A stretch of 64,000 nucleotides of DNA from a bacterium (GTDB taxonomy: Bacteria > CLD3 > SB21). Positions within the stretch are counted from its first letter, which is position 1; the number at the start of each line of letters is the position of its first letter. The stretch is from positions 19,530 through 83,529 of the forward strand of contig JABWCP010000012.1 in NCBI GenBank assembly GCA_013360215.1. Direction: 5' to 3'. Below are positions 35,450-45,630 of this stretch, in pieces. The notes under the pieces were generated by a model. The model was not told the origin of the DNA. It worked only from the letters and a program-made list of their open reading frames with translations, and searched no databases. A program made the position numbers and the translations under genes.

Positions 35450-38400
35450 ATGCAATCATGTCATCCTCTTAGAAGCCGTGTTCAAATAACCCTGATTTGG
35501 TTACATTGCCTTTTCGTCACCGGTTCCTTATACGCGCTGGATCCGGATCGGCGCGTGACACAATACATGCATACGATGTGGACGACCGATCAGGGGCTGC
35601 CACAAAATAATATTACCTCTATGATCCAAACGCGGGACGGCTATATCTGGTGTGGCACGTTGGATGGGCTTGTACGATTTGACGGTGTACGCTTTGAAGT
35701 TTTTGATAAGCGTAATACGCCGGCCATTCGCAATAATGCAATCATCACGATGTTCGAAGATCGCTCCGGTGGTTTGTGGGTAGGTACCATAGGCGGAGGC
35801 CTAGTGCATTATAAGAACGGAAAATTTATTTCTTACGGATTAACGGAGAAGTTCCCCAGTGCGTATATCTTGCATATGGCCGAAGACGAACAAGGGCGCT
35901 TGTGGTTCGCTACGCGCGACGGATTGGTCACTCGCGGCGATACGTCGTGGATTACCTATACGGCAAAAGAAGGTTTAACGCATACTTCCGTACGTTCGCT
36001 GTTTTTTGATCGTAAAGGACGGCTTTGGATCGGCTCTTCGGTCGGACTCAGTTTAATGGAAAACGGCGTGATTCGTAAAATTTTCGCGCACGAACTTGCC
36101 GACAAAAACGTCACTTCGATCACTTCCGACAGCACGGATATCATTTGGATTACGGTACTCGGCAAAGGCGTGTATCGTATCAAGGGAGATAGCATCGCAC
36201 ACTTGCAAGCACCCAAAAGTATTCCTCATAATTTTATCAATGCGATCGCTCGTGATAAAAACGGTAATCGCTGGTTGGCTACCGATGGCGGTCTCTATCG
36301 TGAACATCACGGACGCTTTGAACGATTTATGGATGAATCGAATTTTCCTCTCGACAAAGTCATGTGTCTGCTGGAAGATCGCGACGGCAATTTGTGGTTT
36401 GGCACCAACGGTAGCGGGCTTAACCGTCTGCGTGATGAAAAATTTATCACTTATACGACCCTTGAAGGTTTTAAAGACAACAGCGCCAACGTCGTATTCG
36501 AAGACAGCCGTGCTCGCATCTGGGTCGGTACCGAAGCCGGCGTTTCGATCATTGACGGCGATACGATCCGTAATCTCGGTGAATCCAGCGGACTGACCAA
36601 CACCAAAGTGCGTTCTTTTGCGGAAGATACAGACGGACGAATATGGGTCGGCACGCGCGAAGGTGTTTTTGTATGGAATGAGGTACGTTTCGAATCATGG
36701 AATGCGCGCCTCAAAATTCCACCCTTGGTCATTCTCTCCATGCTGCGCGCGCGCGACGGTACGATGTGGATCGGCACCGGCGGCGCTGGTGCGGTATCTT
36801 ACAAACCTCAAAACGTACAACAATATACCTCCAAACAAGGTTTAGCCGGCATCGTCGTGATCGCTATAGCGGAAGACTCGCTCGGGCGAATGTGGTTTGG
36901 CACCAATAGCGGACTGAGTCGCTTCGACGGAAAAAACTTTGTCACATACAATTCCAAAAACGGTATGTCATCTGATATTTTTTTATCTCTGTATGTGGAC
37001 AAAACCAATACGCTGTGGGCGGGTACATTTGGTAACGGACTCAACCGCTTACAAAACGACTCCATCGCCATATTTACGACGGCCGATGGTTTATTCAACG
37101 AAAACATGTATTCCATTCTGGAAGATGGCGAAGGTTATCTGTGGATGAGCTGCGGTAAGGGCGTGTTTCGCGTCGCCAAAGAAGATTTTGAACGATACCG
37201 TCAGAAAATAATACCCGTTATACCATGCAAAGTGTTTGGCCGCAGCGACGGTATGCGCAGCAGCGAATGCAATGGCACTACACAACCCGCCGCATGGATG
37301 ACCCGCGGCGGATGGCTTCTGTATCCGACCGGTAAAGGTCTTGCTGCCGTGAATCCGCGTTTGTTGTCGCGCGTTTCCCCGTCACCGCTGGTCGTCATTG
37401 AGCGCATGCTGGCTGAACAAAAACTCATCACCTTAGGTGAAAAAATCGAATTGACGCCGGGACACCGCCGTATCGAATTTACATTTACCGGTTTAAGTTT
37501 TACCGCTCCGGAAAACAACACATTTATGTACCGGCTTATCGGTTTTGATAAAGAATGGATCCAAGCCGAAAAAACTCGTCATGCCGTCTATACCAATGTA
37601 CCGCCCGGTGCATACCGCTTTGAGGTGATGGCTTCCAATAGCGACGGCATTTGGTCCTCGCAACCGGCGACAGTATTATTTTCAATTGATCCGTATTTTT
37701 TTGAGACCGTGTGGTTTTACAGTTTGTCCGGTGTATTCCTTTTGTATCTCGGTTTTACGTATTACCGTTCGCGTGTGCGCGAACTGCACGAACGTCAGGA
37801 AGAACTGACACGGCTTGTACAGGAACGCACACGTAATCTGCGCGAGGAAAAAGAAAAAACCGAACACGCGTTGCGGGAATCCGAGGAAGCTAAACGCGAG
37901 ATCGAAAAATCTCAGCAGGTCATTCAGTCGCAATCACAAAAATTGATCGAATTGGATAAAGTAAAAACCAATTTCTTTACCAATATTTCTCACGAATTTC
38001 GTACCCCGCTCACATTGATCATCGGACCTTTGGAAGATGTATTGCGATCCGCCACGCTTTCGGCCGATCAACGCGTTTCATTTGAACTCATGTTACGTCA
38101 AGCCAAGCAACTATTGGGTTTGATCAATCAACTTCTGGAGGCAGCCCGGCTTGAGTCCAATCGGGTTCAGTTTCATCCTTCACTTCGACCGCTGGTTCCT
38201 TTTGTTCGCGAACTGACTTCTATGTTTGAATCGGCGGCTCAGCGTAAAGGCATTCATCTTTCGCTGGAGACCTCCGACGAGAAAATACAATTGTACTATG
38301 ACCTTCATGCGATGGAACGCGTTTTGACAAATCTTATTTCTAATGCGATCAAGTTTACCGAGCAAGGGTTTATAAAAATTACGATCAAACATAGTGAACA

Positions 38401-39883
38401 TACGCATCGTCCGTCGGTTGTCATTTTTGTCGAAGACAGCGGACGCGGTATTCCGCAGGAACATCTCGGCCACATCTTTCAGCGTTTTTATCAAGCGGAC
38501 GGTGTCGAAGCCGATCAACTGGGGAGCGGAATAGGTCTTTCGCTGGTCCACGATTATGTGGAGATGCACCGCGGCTTGATCACTGTCGAAAGCACGGTCG
38601 GCAAAGGCACACGTTTTATGATAACGCTTTTTACCGGCGAAGAACATTTATCCGGTACGATCACACCTCATGCTGAAATAAAAACGGAGACCGAATTTAT
38701 TTACGCCCGTTCCATCGCCGCACTTTCATCCGAACATAACATTACTCCCGAAATATCAGCGCCGGATCCGACGGAGCGTCAAACGGCCGATAAGCCTAAG
38801 GTATTGATCGCCGATGATAACGCCGATATTCGTTTGTACTTATATAACCTCTTGCGGGACGAATACCGCATGATCATGGCGCACGACGGCGCCGCGGCGT
38901 TGGATTTGCTTCAACGGGAATTTCCGGATATGGTGCTCAGCGATGTGATGATGCCCAATATGGACGGAATGGAATTGTGCCGTCGTATCAAATCCGATGA
39001 ACGCACCCGCCACATTCCGGTCATACTGCTCACCGCACGCGCCGATGAATCCAGCAAAGTGGAAAGCCTCAATCTGGGTGCGGACGATTTTGTCGCCAAA
39101 CCATTTAGCGCTAATGAACTGAAAGCACGCATGCGCAATTTGCTCGGCATCCATGCCATGAAACTGCAGTTGATCGAACAAGAAAAAATGGCTTCTTTAG
39201 GACATCTTGCCCGCGGTGTCGCACATGAAATCAATAATCCGCTCTCCTTTGTAACAGGTAATCTTTCCGTTTTGGAATCACGGCTAGCCAAACTACATCC
39301 GGATGAGAATATTAAACCCATTGTCACCGATATCATGAGCGGAACCAAACGCATTGCCGCGATCGTGCAACACTTGCGTGAATTCACACGTCTGGATGAA
39401 GCCGAACGTAAATTCGTTGATCTGTCCGATATGGTGGATAACATTCTCACGCTCTTAGCCGGCGAAATGCAATCCGATATTCGCATCGAAAAAAATATCG
39501 CACAGGTGCCCATGATTGATTGTTTTCCGCGCGATCTCAATCAAGCGATAGCACAAATCCTTATGAACGCGACATATTATGTACGTGAACGCAACCGCAT
39601 TGAAAACCGGTCTCTTGGTCATATTACCATTCATCTGAACAAAACCGATGAGAAATATGTCGAACTTATCATAGAAAACGACGGCTTCCCGATTGCACCC
39701 GAAATTCGCGAACATATATTTGAACCCTTCTTTACGACCAAACCCATCGGCAAAGGTACCGGACTGGGCTTAAGCGCTGTTTACGGCATCATTCGCCGTC
39801 ACCACGGACAGATACGCTGCGTGTCGGAACCGTCCCAGCCGGTGCGCTTCATTATAATGTTACCGTTTGCAATACCGTCATAA
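35450..39883 (+). CDS. Propeller hybrid histidine kinase with two kinase modules
   Basis: 1477 residues. Order: signal/anchor, propeller repeats (about 30-610), Y_Y_Y (about 690-745), membrane helix (about 755-775), coiled coil, HisKA with His848 (SHEFRTP), HATPase (about 955-1063), receiver with Asp1165 (VLSDVMMPNMDG), then a second HisKA-like segment with His1259 (VAHEINNP) and second HATPase (about 1370-1475, ending GKGTGLGLSAVYG). A receiver sandwiched between two kinase cores implies an internal phosphorelay ending in a second transmitter rather than in DNA binding. No Shine-Dalgarno is visible. 189 bp after its paralogue. Confidence 0.88.
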   Translation: MQSCHPLRSRVQITLIWLHCLFVTGSLYALDPDRRVTQYMHTMWTTDQGLPQNNITSMIQTRDGYIWCGTLDGLVRFDGVRFEVFDKRNTPAIRNNAIITMFEDRSGGLWVGTIGGGLVHYKNGKFISYGLTEKFPSAYILHMAEDEQGRLWFATRDGLVTRGDTSWITYTAKEGLTHTSVRSLFFDRKGRLWIGSSVGLSLMENGVIRKIFAHELADKNVTSITSDSTDIIWITVLGKGVYRIKGDSIAHLQAPKSIPHNFINAIARDKNGNRWLATDGGLYREHHGRFERFMDESNFPLDKVMCLLEDRDGNLWFGTNGSGLNRLRDEKFITYTTLEGFKDNSANVVFEDSRARIWVGTEAGVSIIDGDTIRNLGESSGLTNTKVRSFAEDTDGRIWVGTREGVFVWNEVRFESWNARLKIPPLVILSMLRARDGTMWIGTGGAGAVSYKPQNVQQYTSKQGLAGIVVIAIAEDSLGRMWFGTNSGLSRFDGKNFVTYNSKNGMSSDIFLSLYVDKTNTLWAGTFGNGLNRLQNDSIAIFTTADGLFNENMYSILEDGEGYLWMSCGKGVFRVAKEDFERYRQKIIPVIPCKVFGRSDGMRSSECNGTTQPAAWMTRGGWLLYPTGKGLAAVNPRLLSRVSPSPLVVIERMLAEQKLITLGEKIELTPGHRRIEFTFTGLSFTAPENNTFMYRLIGFDKEWIQAEKTRHAVYTNVPPGAYRFEVMASNSDGIWSSQPATVLFSIDPYFFETVWFYSLSGVFLLYLGFTYYRSRVRELHERQEELTRLVQERTRNLREEKEKTEHALRESEEAKREIEKSQQVIQSQSQKLIELDKVKTNFFTNISHEFRTPLTLIIGPLEDVLRSATLSADQRVSFELMLRQAKQLLGLINQLLEAARLESNRVQFHPSLRPLVPFVRELTSMFESAAQRKGIHLSLETSDEKIQLYYDLHAMERVLTNLISNAIKFTEQGFIKITIKHSEHTHRPSVVIFVEDSGRGIPQEHLGHIFQRFYQADGVEADQLGSGIGLSLVHDYVEMHRGLITVESTVGKGTRFMITLFTGEEHLSGTITPHAEIKTETEFIYARSIAALSSEHNITPEISAPDPTERQTADKPKVLIADDNADIRLYLYNLLRDEYRMIMAHDGAAALDLLQREFPDMVLSDVMMPNMDGMELCRRIKSDERTRHIPVILLTARADESSKVESLNLGADDFVAKPFSANELKARMRNLLGIHAMKLQLIEQEKMASLGHLARGVAHEINNPLSFVTGNLSVLESRLAKLHPDENIKPIVTDIMSGTKRIAAIVQHLREFTRLDEAERKFVDLSDMVDNILTLLAGEMQSDIRIEKNIAQVPMIDCFPRDLNQAIAQILMNATYYVRERNRIENRSLGHITIHLNKTDEKYVELIIENDGFPIAPEIREHIFEPFFTTKPIGKGTGLGLSAVYGIIRRHHGQIRCVSEPSQPVRFIIMLPFAIPS

Positions 39884-39986
39884 TACCGGTTTTTTGATAT
39901 ATGTAATTTTCGAAAAATTGATTTTTATCATCCCGACTCCTCATCCCGATCATAGACAAATCTCCCATAACATGATAGTTTAAGGA

Positions 39987-40005
39987 AGAGCTGCAAAACA
40001 GCTCT
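39987..40005 (+). terminator. Terminator after the hybrid kinase
   Basis: AGAGCTG / CAGCTCT arms with a 5-base loop and CCTTTTAGTTT downstream. Confidence 0.6.
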
Positions 40006-40040
40006 CCTTTTAGTTTAAATAAATAACTAAATGGTTATGT

Positions 40041-40052
40041 AACTAATTAGTT
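40041..40052. promoter_or_regulatory. Perfect 12-bp palindrome upstream of fadL-like gene
   Basis: AACTAATTAGTT is its own reverse complement and ends 29 bp before the start codon at 40082; a partial copy (TAACTAA) lies about 16 bp upstream. Possible operator for a TetR- or MarR-type regulator; none is encoded nearby. Confidence 0.35.
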
Positions 40053-40081
40053 TTTATGTACTTCCACTTTGGAGAGATCGT

Positions 40082-41350
40082 ATGAAATCTATTTTACACT
40101 CCTTTACCCGTACCCTGACACTCTTTTATATACTGGCTTTTATAAATCAGGCTTGGGCTACCGACGGATATTTTTCACATGGCTATGGTACCAAACAAAA
40201 AAGTATGGGTGGTGTATCCACCGCGTTGACCTTTAATGCGTTTTCCGCCATCACGAACCCGGCGAATGCCGTTTATATTCAAAACAACTGGGGACTGGGT
40301 ATTGCTTTCTTTAATCCCAACCGGCAATACGCCGTGAGCGGTTCACCTTCCGGTTTTCCCAATACGTTTCCGCTCACACCGGGAACGGTCAAAAGTAAAA
40401 GTACGGGATTTTTTATTCCATCCCTGAGTTACAATCGCCTGATCAATGAAAAATCCGCTTTCAATTTTGCTATTTTTGGCAACGGCGGAATGAATACCGA
40501 TTATAAAACCAATACGTTTAATACGACCAAACCCACGGGTGTTAATCTATCACAACTTTTTGTCAATACGAGTTATGCATATAAAGTGACCGACAACCAT
40601 GCTTTTGGCGTTACCGCGATTTTCGGGTACCAATGGTTCGAAGCCAAAGGGCTCACAGCCTTCAGCGGATTTTCAAGATACAACACCAAACTCACGGACA
40701 ATAAATCGGATAAAGCTTACGGATACGGCGCTCGTCTGGGTTATAGCGGACAGATCACGCCGCAGTTGCGCATCGGCGCATCGTACCAAACGCGTATATG
40801 GATGACCGAATTCAACGACTACAAAGGCCTCTTTGCGGAAAAGGGTGATTTTGATGTGCCGGCCACATGGAATGCCGGATTAGCATGGGATATTAATTCC
40901 GCATGGACGCTCGCGGCAGACCTTACTCAAATCTATTATAGCTCCGTCAAATCCGTCGGCAATCCGATGAAACCGGCTGATTTTCAAAACGACATTTTAC
41001 TCGGCGACAAAAAAGGTGCCGGATTTGGCTGGAACGATATGACGGTTTACAAAATCGGCTGCGAATATCGTCACGGCAACGATTGGTCGGCCCGCGTCGG
41101 CTACAACTACGGCAAACAACCTATCCCCACGAGCGAAGTGATGTTTAACATCCTCGCACCCGGCGTGATCGAACATCATCTCACGTTTGGCGCCAGCAAA
41201 AAAATCGGATCGAAATACGAAATCAGTTTGGCTGTCATGCGCGGTTTCTCCAATGAAGTCAAAGGTGCCAATCCGATGGAAGCTCCGGGGCAACAAGCGA
41301 TTGCGCTCAAAATGAATCAATGGGAATTTGAAATCGGTTTAGGTTTCTAA
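40082..41350 (+). CDS. FadL/OmpP1/TodX-family outer-membrane transporter
   Basis: 422 residues with signal peptide (about 1-26, ending AWA). The mature N-terminus carries the FadL pattern TDGYFSHGYGTKQKSMGGVSTAL followed by AITNPANAV, and the remainder is barrel sequence ending FEIGLGF. The family moves hydrophobic compounds across the outer membrane. Here it sits 21 bp before a polysulfide/thiosulfate-reductase-type operon, so an organosulfur or other hydrophobic substrate is conceivable. GGAGAG ribosome site. Confidence 0.85.
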   Translation: MKSILHSFTRTLTLFYILAFINQAWATDGYFSHGYGTKQKSMGGVSTALTFNAFSAITNPANAVYIQNNWGLGIAFFNPNRQYAVSGSPSGFPNTFPLTPGTVKSKSTGFFIPSLSYNRLINEKSAFNFAIFGNGGMNTDYKTNTFNTTKPTGVNLSQLFVNTSYAYKVTDNHAFGVTAIFGYQWFEAKGLTAFSGFSRYNTKLTDNKSDKAYGYGARLGYSGQITPQLRIGASYQTRIWMTEFNDYKGLFAEKGDFDVPATWNAGLAWDINSAWTLAADLTQIYYSSVKSVGNPMKPADFQNDILLGDKKGAGFGWNDMTVYKIGCEYRHGNDWSARVGYNYGKQPIPTSEVMFNILAPGVIEHHLTFGASKKIGSKYEISLAVMRGFSNEVKGANPMEAPGQQAIALKMNQWEFEIGLGF

Positions 41351-41371
41351 TACTTAACAGGCGATTACATC

Positions 41372-43564
41372 ATGTTATCACGCAGACGTTTTTTAAAAAT
41401 CGGGGCCGGATTTACAGCCGGCGCAACCATCGCGGCCGGCGCCGCTCATACTTTGGCGGATCGTTTAGCCGCGTTGGAAAAACCTTCCGGACAAGTAGAA
41501 GTGATACCGACATATTGCGATATCTGTTTTTGGAAGTGCGGCGTTTTGGCGCATGTCAAAGAAGGTCAGCTGTGGAAACTGGAAGGTAATCCGGAAGATC
41601 CTCTTAGCCGCGGGCGCTTGTGTCCGCGCGGCACAGGCGGGGTCGGCGCACACTACGATCCGGATCGGCTGCGTACGCCCCTGATCCGCCGCGGCGAAAA
41701 AGGCGCCGAAGAATGGACCTCCGTCACATGGGATGAAGCGCTGGACTTCATCGCCGAAAAAATGAAAAAAATTAAAACCGAATACGGTCCGGAATCCGTG
41801 GCACTCTTTAGCCATGGCATCGGCGGTAATTTTTTTAAGCATACGATCAAAGCCTACGGCTCACCCAATATCGCGGCGCCTTCGTTTGCCCAATGCCGCG
41901 GTCCGCGGGATGTCGGATTTCGCCTCACCTTCGGTGAAGATGTAAGTTCACCCGAGCGCACCGACATCCGCAACGCCAAGTGTCTTGTTTTGATCGGATC
42001 GCATCTCGGCGAAAATATGCACAATACGCAGGTTCAGGAATTTGCCGAAGCCGTAGACAATCACGCGACGATCATCGTCGTGGATCCGCGCTATTCCGTC
42101 GCAGCCAGCAAAGCGCAGCATTATCTCCCGATCAAACCGGGTACCGATCTCGCGCTGATCTTGGCGTGGATGCATGTCATCATCAAAGAAAATCTTTATG
42201 ATAAAGCGTACGTCGAACAGTATGGTTTTGGTTTCGACGCATTGGTTGCGGCTTTGGAAACTTACACACCGGAGTGGGCATATCCTGAAACCGGCATTGA
42301 ACCGGAAACGATTCGCACTACCGCCCGCGTGATGGCACAATACAAACCTGCGACACTCGTGCATCCGGGACGCCACGTCACATGGTATGGGAATGATGCC
42401 CAACGCAGCCGTGGCATTGCTCTGCTTAACGCGTTGCTCGGCAGCTGGGGACGCAAAGGCGGTTTTTATACGCCGGTCAGTATGGATGTGCCGGCTTTCC
42501 CCTATCCCTCTTATCCCAAATCGGATAAAGGTAAAGTGGATAACCCCGGTCATAAATATCCCTTTGCGCACGAAACGATCACCACCGGCATACGCGAAGC
42601 GACACTCACCGGTAAACCTTATCCGATCAAAGGTTGGTTTGTGTACGCAACCAATCTGCTGCATGCTTTGCCTAATGAGGAAGAAACGATCAAGGCCATT
42701 CAGAATCTCGATCTGATGGTCGTGATTGATGTTATTCCCAGTGAAATCGCCGGCTGGGCCGATGTGATATTACCGGAGTCGGTGTATCTTGAGCGGCACG
42801 ACGATCTTAATGTCGAATGGTTCCGCGATCCGTTTGTGGCACTGCGCCAACCCGTCGTATCTGCCCCGCATGAGCAGAAGCCCAACTGGTGGATGGCCAA
42901 GCGTCTTGCCGAAAAACTCGGGCTCGGTCATTATTATCCGTGGACTCATATCGAATCGTATTTTGAAACGCGGCTTCGGCAGGCGGGATTGAGTTATGAA
43001 ACACTGAAAAAAAACGGAATCCTCCTCGGCGAAAAAAAACCGGTTTATTTCGATGAAGGCGTACCGGCCGAATTTCCCACGCCATCAGGAAAAATAGAAT
43101 TTTATTCATCCCAACTCGCAGAAGCCGGTTTTGAACCGGTACCCAAATATGTAGCCCCGCCTCAACCGCCACCGGGTTCATTTCGGCTTTTGTTTGGTCG
43201 TGCGCCGGTGCACTCGTTTAGCCGTACGCATACCAACCCCGTACTGATGGATATGATGAATGAAAACGAACTGTGGGTCAATGCGGACATGGCGTTACGG
43301 TACGGTTTAAAATCCGGCGATTATGTTCGTCTCAAAAATCAGGACGGTGTGGTCAGTACTAAAATCAAAATCAAAGCGACGGAACGCATTCGCACCGACT
43401 GCGTGTATATGGTGCACGGATTTGGGCATAACGCCAAAGCGCTCAAGCGCGCTTTCGGACGTGGTGCCAGCGATGCACAGCTTATCACACGCTACGATAC
43501 CGATCCCTTGATGGGCGGCACCGGTATGAATAATAATTTTGTCACTCTGGAAATGGAGGCTTAG
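41372..43564 (+). CDS. Molybdopterin oxidoreductase, PsrA/PhsA-like catalytic subunit
   Basis: 730 residues with a twin-arginine signal (SRRRFLKIG) for export of the folded enzyme. [4Fe-4S] ligands Cys49, Cys52, Cys56 and Cys84 precede the molybdopterin domains. Cys175 (AQCRGPRD) is at the position expected for the molybdenum ligand in polysulfide/thiosulfate reductases. Length and the following B and C subunit genes match the Psr/Phs group, which reduces polysulfide or thiosulfate with quinol; tetrathionate or other sulfur or arsenic oxyanion substrates cannot be excluded. Two YeeE/YedE genes downstream favour sulfur. Confidence 0.85.
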   Translation: MLSRRRFLKIGAGFTAGATIAAGAAHTLADRLAALEKPSGQVEVIPTYCDICFWKCGVLAHVKEGQLWKLEGNPEDPLSRGRLCPRGTGGVGAHYDPDRLRTPLIRRGEKGAEEWTSVTWDEALDFIAEKMKKIKTEYGPESVALFSHGIGGNFFKHTIKAYGSPNIAAPSFAQCRGPRDVGFRLTFGEDVSSPERTDIRNAKCLVLIGSHLGENMHNTQVQEFAEAVDNHATIIVVDPRYSVAASKAQHYLPIKPGTDLALILAWMHVIIKENLYDKAYVEQYGFGFDALVAALETYTPEWAYPETGIEPETIRTTARVMAQYKPATLVHPGRHVTWYGNDAQRSRGIALLNALLGSWGRKGGFYTPVSMDVPAFPYPSYPKSDKGKVDNPGHKYPFAHETITTGIREATLTGKPYPIKGWFVYATNLLHALPNEEETIKAIQNLDLMVVIDVIPSEIAGWADVILPESVYLERHDDLNVEWFRDPFVALRQPVVSAPHEQKPNWWMAKRLAEKLGLGHYYPWTHIESYFETRLRQAGLSYETLKKNGILLGEKKPVYFDEGVPAEFPTPSGKIEFYSSQLAEAGFEPVPKYVAPPQPPPGSFRLLFGRAPVHSFSRTHTNPVLMDMMNENELWVNADMALRYGLKSGDYVRLKNQDGVVSTKIKIKATERIRTDCVYMVHGFGHNAKALKRAFGRGASDAQLITRYDTDPLMGGTGMNNNFVTLEMEA

Positions 43565-43566
43565 CC

Positions 43567-44106
43567 ATGGCGCGTCTCGCAATGGTCATAGATACCCGAA
43601 AATGCGTCGGATGTATGGATTGTGTCGTGGCCTGCAAAACTGAAAATCAGGTTCCCGAAGGATACAATCGCGACTGGATCACGACCGAAGCCAAAGGAAA
43701 GTTTCCCGACGTGCGTCTCGAAATTCGATCCGAACGTTGTAATCACTGTTCCAATCCACCGTGTGTGACATGCTGCCCTACCGGTGCGAGTCATGTGCAT
43801 GACTATGGCGGCGTCGTGCTGGTCGATCATGATGTATGTATCGGCTGCAAAGCATGCGTCGCATCGTGTCCGTATGATGCGCGTTTTGTTCATCCCGAAG
43901 GTTATGTGGACAAATGTACATTCTGCATTCATCGCGTGGAAAAAGGACTTGAGCCGGCTTGCGTGTCCGTTTGCCCTACGCATTGTATGTACTTTGGCGA
44001 TCTGGATGACCCTAATAGTAAAGTTTCTCAACTTCTGCAGAAACGCGGTTACCATACGAATTTACCGGAAGCCGGTACGCAACCGAATATTTTTTATCTC
44101 ACGTGA
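43567..44106 (+). CDS. Four-cluster ferredoxin subunit, PsrB/PhsB-like
   Basis: 179 residues with four cysteine groups: CVGCMDCVVAC, CNHCSNPPCVTCC, CIGCKACVASC, and CTFCIHR...ACVSVCPTHC, enough for four [4Fe-4S] clusters. It carries electrons between the membrane quinol-oxidising subunit and the molybdoenzyme. It begins 2 bp after the catalytic gene. No signal peptide; it would be exported bound to the Tat substrate. Confidence 0.92.
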   Translation: MARLAMVIDTRKCVGCMDCVVACKTENQVPEGYNRDWITTEAKGKFPDVRLEIRSERCNHCSNPPCVTCCPTGASHVHDYGGVVLVDHDVCIGCKACVASCPYDARFVHPEGYVDKCTFCIHRVEKGLEPACVSVCPTHCMYFGDLDDPNSKVSQLLQKRGYHTNLPEAGTQPNIFYLT

Positions 44107-44113
44107 GGACGCT

Positions 44114-45055
44114 ATGAACGAATTGACACATACGCGCATGAATCCGATGATTGATCCCGCGCTGCACATTTGGGGCTGGGAAATCCCCGTGTATCTTTTT
44201 CTTGGCGGATTGGTGGCAGGGTTTATGATTTTGTCCGGTTATTTTACGCTTAAAGGCCATCATAAACATGATCACTTCTCTTCTTTTTATTTACCGCATG
44301 TGAGTTTGGCCTTACTGAGCCTCGGTATGTTTTCCTTATTTCTCGATCTTGAGCACAAGCCTTATGTATGGCGTCTTTATACGACATTTGAAATCACTTC
44401 GCCGATGTCCTGGGGATCTTGGATTTTACTGTTAGTCTATCCTTCGTTACTTCTCAATACGTTGGTGCGCATTCCGGAGGCTTTTAGTAACCGCATTCAT
44501 CTGTTTGATAAATTTTCGGAACGCATCCATGCGCATCCTTATCTCATCAAAAACATCGGTGTTCTCAATATGATCGTGGGTGCGATATTGGGGATATACA
44601 CGGGTGTTCTCTTAAGCGGGCTGGCGGCACGGCCGTTGTGGAATAGCTCTATGCTATGGATACTTTTTCTCACGTCCGGAATATCCGCCGCGGCAGCTTT
44701 CGTTCACCTCGTCACGACAGATTCTGTCGAACGAGAGATTTCAGCGAAAGCGGATAATGCATTTTTGATTTTTGAATTGTTTGTAATCACGCTGTTCATC
44801 GTAGGTATGTTGAGTTCCGCACAAGCGCAACAAACCGCAGCAAGGCTGATATTAAACGGTCCTTACGCTGCGGTATTCTGGGTATTTGTGGTCGGTTGCG
44901 GCATCATCATTCCTTTGATCATCCAACTGCTGGCGGTCAATCATAAAATACAACATACGCCGATAGCGCCGATCATGGTGATGCTGGGCGGGCTCATTTT
45001 ACGATTTGTTATCGTATATGCCGGGCAGGCTTCACACTGGACTATTGTACACTAA
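44114..45055 (+). CDS. NrfD/PsrC-type membrane quinol subunit
   Basis: 313 residues from the ATG at 44114 (GTGAGGAC upstream); the longer upstream frame only overlaps the ferredoxin gene. Eight or more hydrophobic helices. N-terminal HIWGWEIPVYLFLGGLVAGFMI and the following helices match NrfD/PsrC, which binds quinol in the membrane and passes electrons to PsrB. Third structural gene of the operon. Confidence 0.9.
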   Translation: MNELTHTRMNPMIDPALHIWGWEIPVYLFLGGLVAGFMILSGYFTLKGHHKHDHFSSFYLPHVSLALLSLGMFSLFLDLEHKPYVWRLYTTFEITSPMSWGSWILLLVYPSLLLNTLVRIPEAFSNRIHLFDKFSERIHAHPYLIKNIGVLNMIVGAILGIYTGVLLSGLAARPLWNSSMLWILFLTSGISAAAAFVHLVTTDSVEREISAKADNAFLIFELFVITLFIVGMLSSAQAQQTAARLILNGPYAAVFWVFVVGCGIIIPLIIQLLAVNHKIQHTPIAPIMVMLGGLILRFVIVYAGQASHWTIVH

Positions 45056-45072
45056 TATTCGGAGAGTAATCT

Positions 45073-45630
45073 ATGGCATCTTCAGAAGAACATTTTAATG
45101 AACATCGCGCCATGAAGCTACCGCAGCCGTACTGGAATCCATATCTGTCCGGCATCGGCCTCGGGTTGGTTTTGCTAGCGTCGTATCTGATCATGGGGCG
45201 TGGACTTGGCGCATCGGGTGCGTTTACTACGACGACGGCCGTTACTGTGAATGCCGTAGCGCCGGAGTATGCACACCAAAATACGTTTTACAGCGAATAC
45301 CTCGGTGACGGCACACGCAGTCCGCTCAAAGATTGGTTAGTTTTTGAAGTGCTCGGCGTTTTTGTCGGCGGATTGGTTTCCGGTCTTCTGGCCGGACGTA
45401 TCAAAAAATCCGTCGAAAAAGGCCCGCGCATTTCCGTCCGATCACGCCTCTTGTTTGCTTTTGCAGGCGGCATGCTGATGGGCATTGGTGCAAAACTTGC
45501 TCGGGGTTGCACGAGCGGGCAAGCCTTGACCGGCGGCGCCGTGCTTAATCTCGGAAGCTGGGCATTTATGCTGATGGTATTCGCCGGCGCTTACGGACTG
45601 GCTTATTTTTTGAGGAGGCAATGGACATGA
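45073..45630 (+). CDS. YeeE/YedE-family protein, first half-size subunit
   Basis: 185 residues, about four hydrophobic segments. The second half has the family signature GIGAKLARGCTSGQALTGG with the conserved cysteine. YeeE/YedE (TsuA) proteins import thiosulfate or related sulfur species. Full-length members have roughly 350-400 residues; here the fold is split between this gene and the next, which overlaps it by 10 bp, so the products probably assemble together. Confidence 0.85.
   Translation: MASSEEHFNEHRAMKLPQPYWNPYLSGIGLGLVLLASYLIMGRGLGASGAFTTTTAVTVNAVAPEYAHQNTFYSEYLGDGTRSPLKDWLVFEVLGVFVGGLVSGLLAGRIKKSVEKGPRISVRSRLLFAFAGGMLMGIGAKLARGCTSGQALTGGAVLNLGSWAFMLMVFAGAYGLAYFLRRQWT

Noticed and set aside
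41948..42664. 238-codon minus-strand frame opposite the molybdoenzyme gene
   Set aside because: Antisense to a clear conserved domain, product has no domain-like features; treated as a shadow. The same holds for 33512-34087, 6391-7020 and 62281-62994.
43784..44113. Upstream extension of the NrfD/PsrC frame
   Set aside because: Overlaps the ferredoxin gene out of frame and has no family sequence; the start at 44114 has a ribosome site and the conserved N-terminus.
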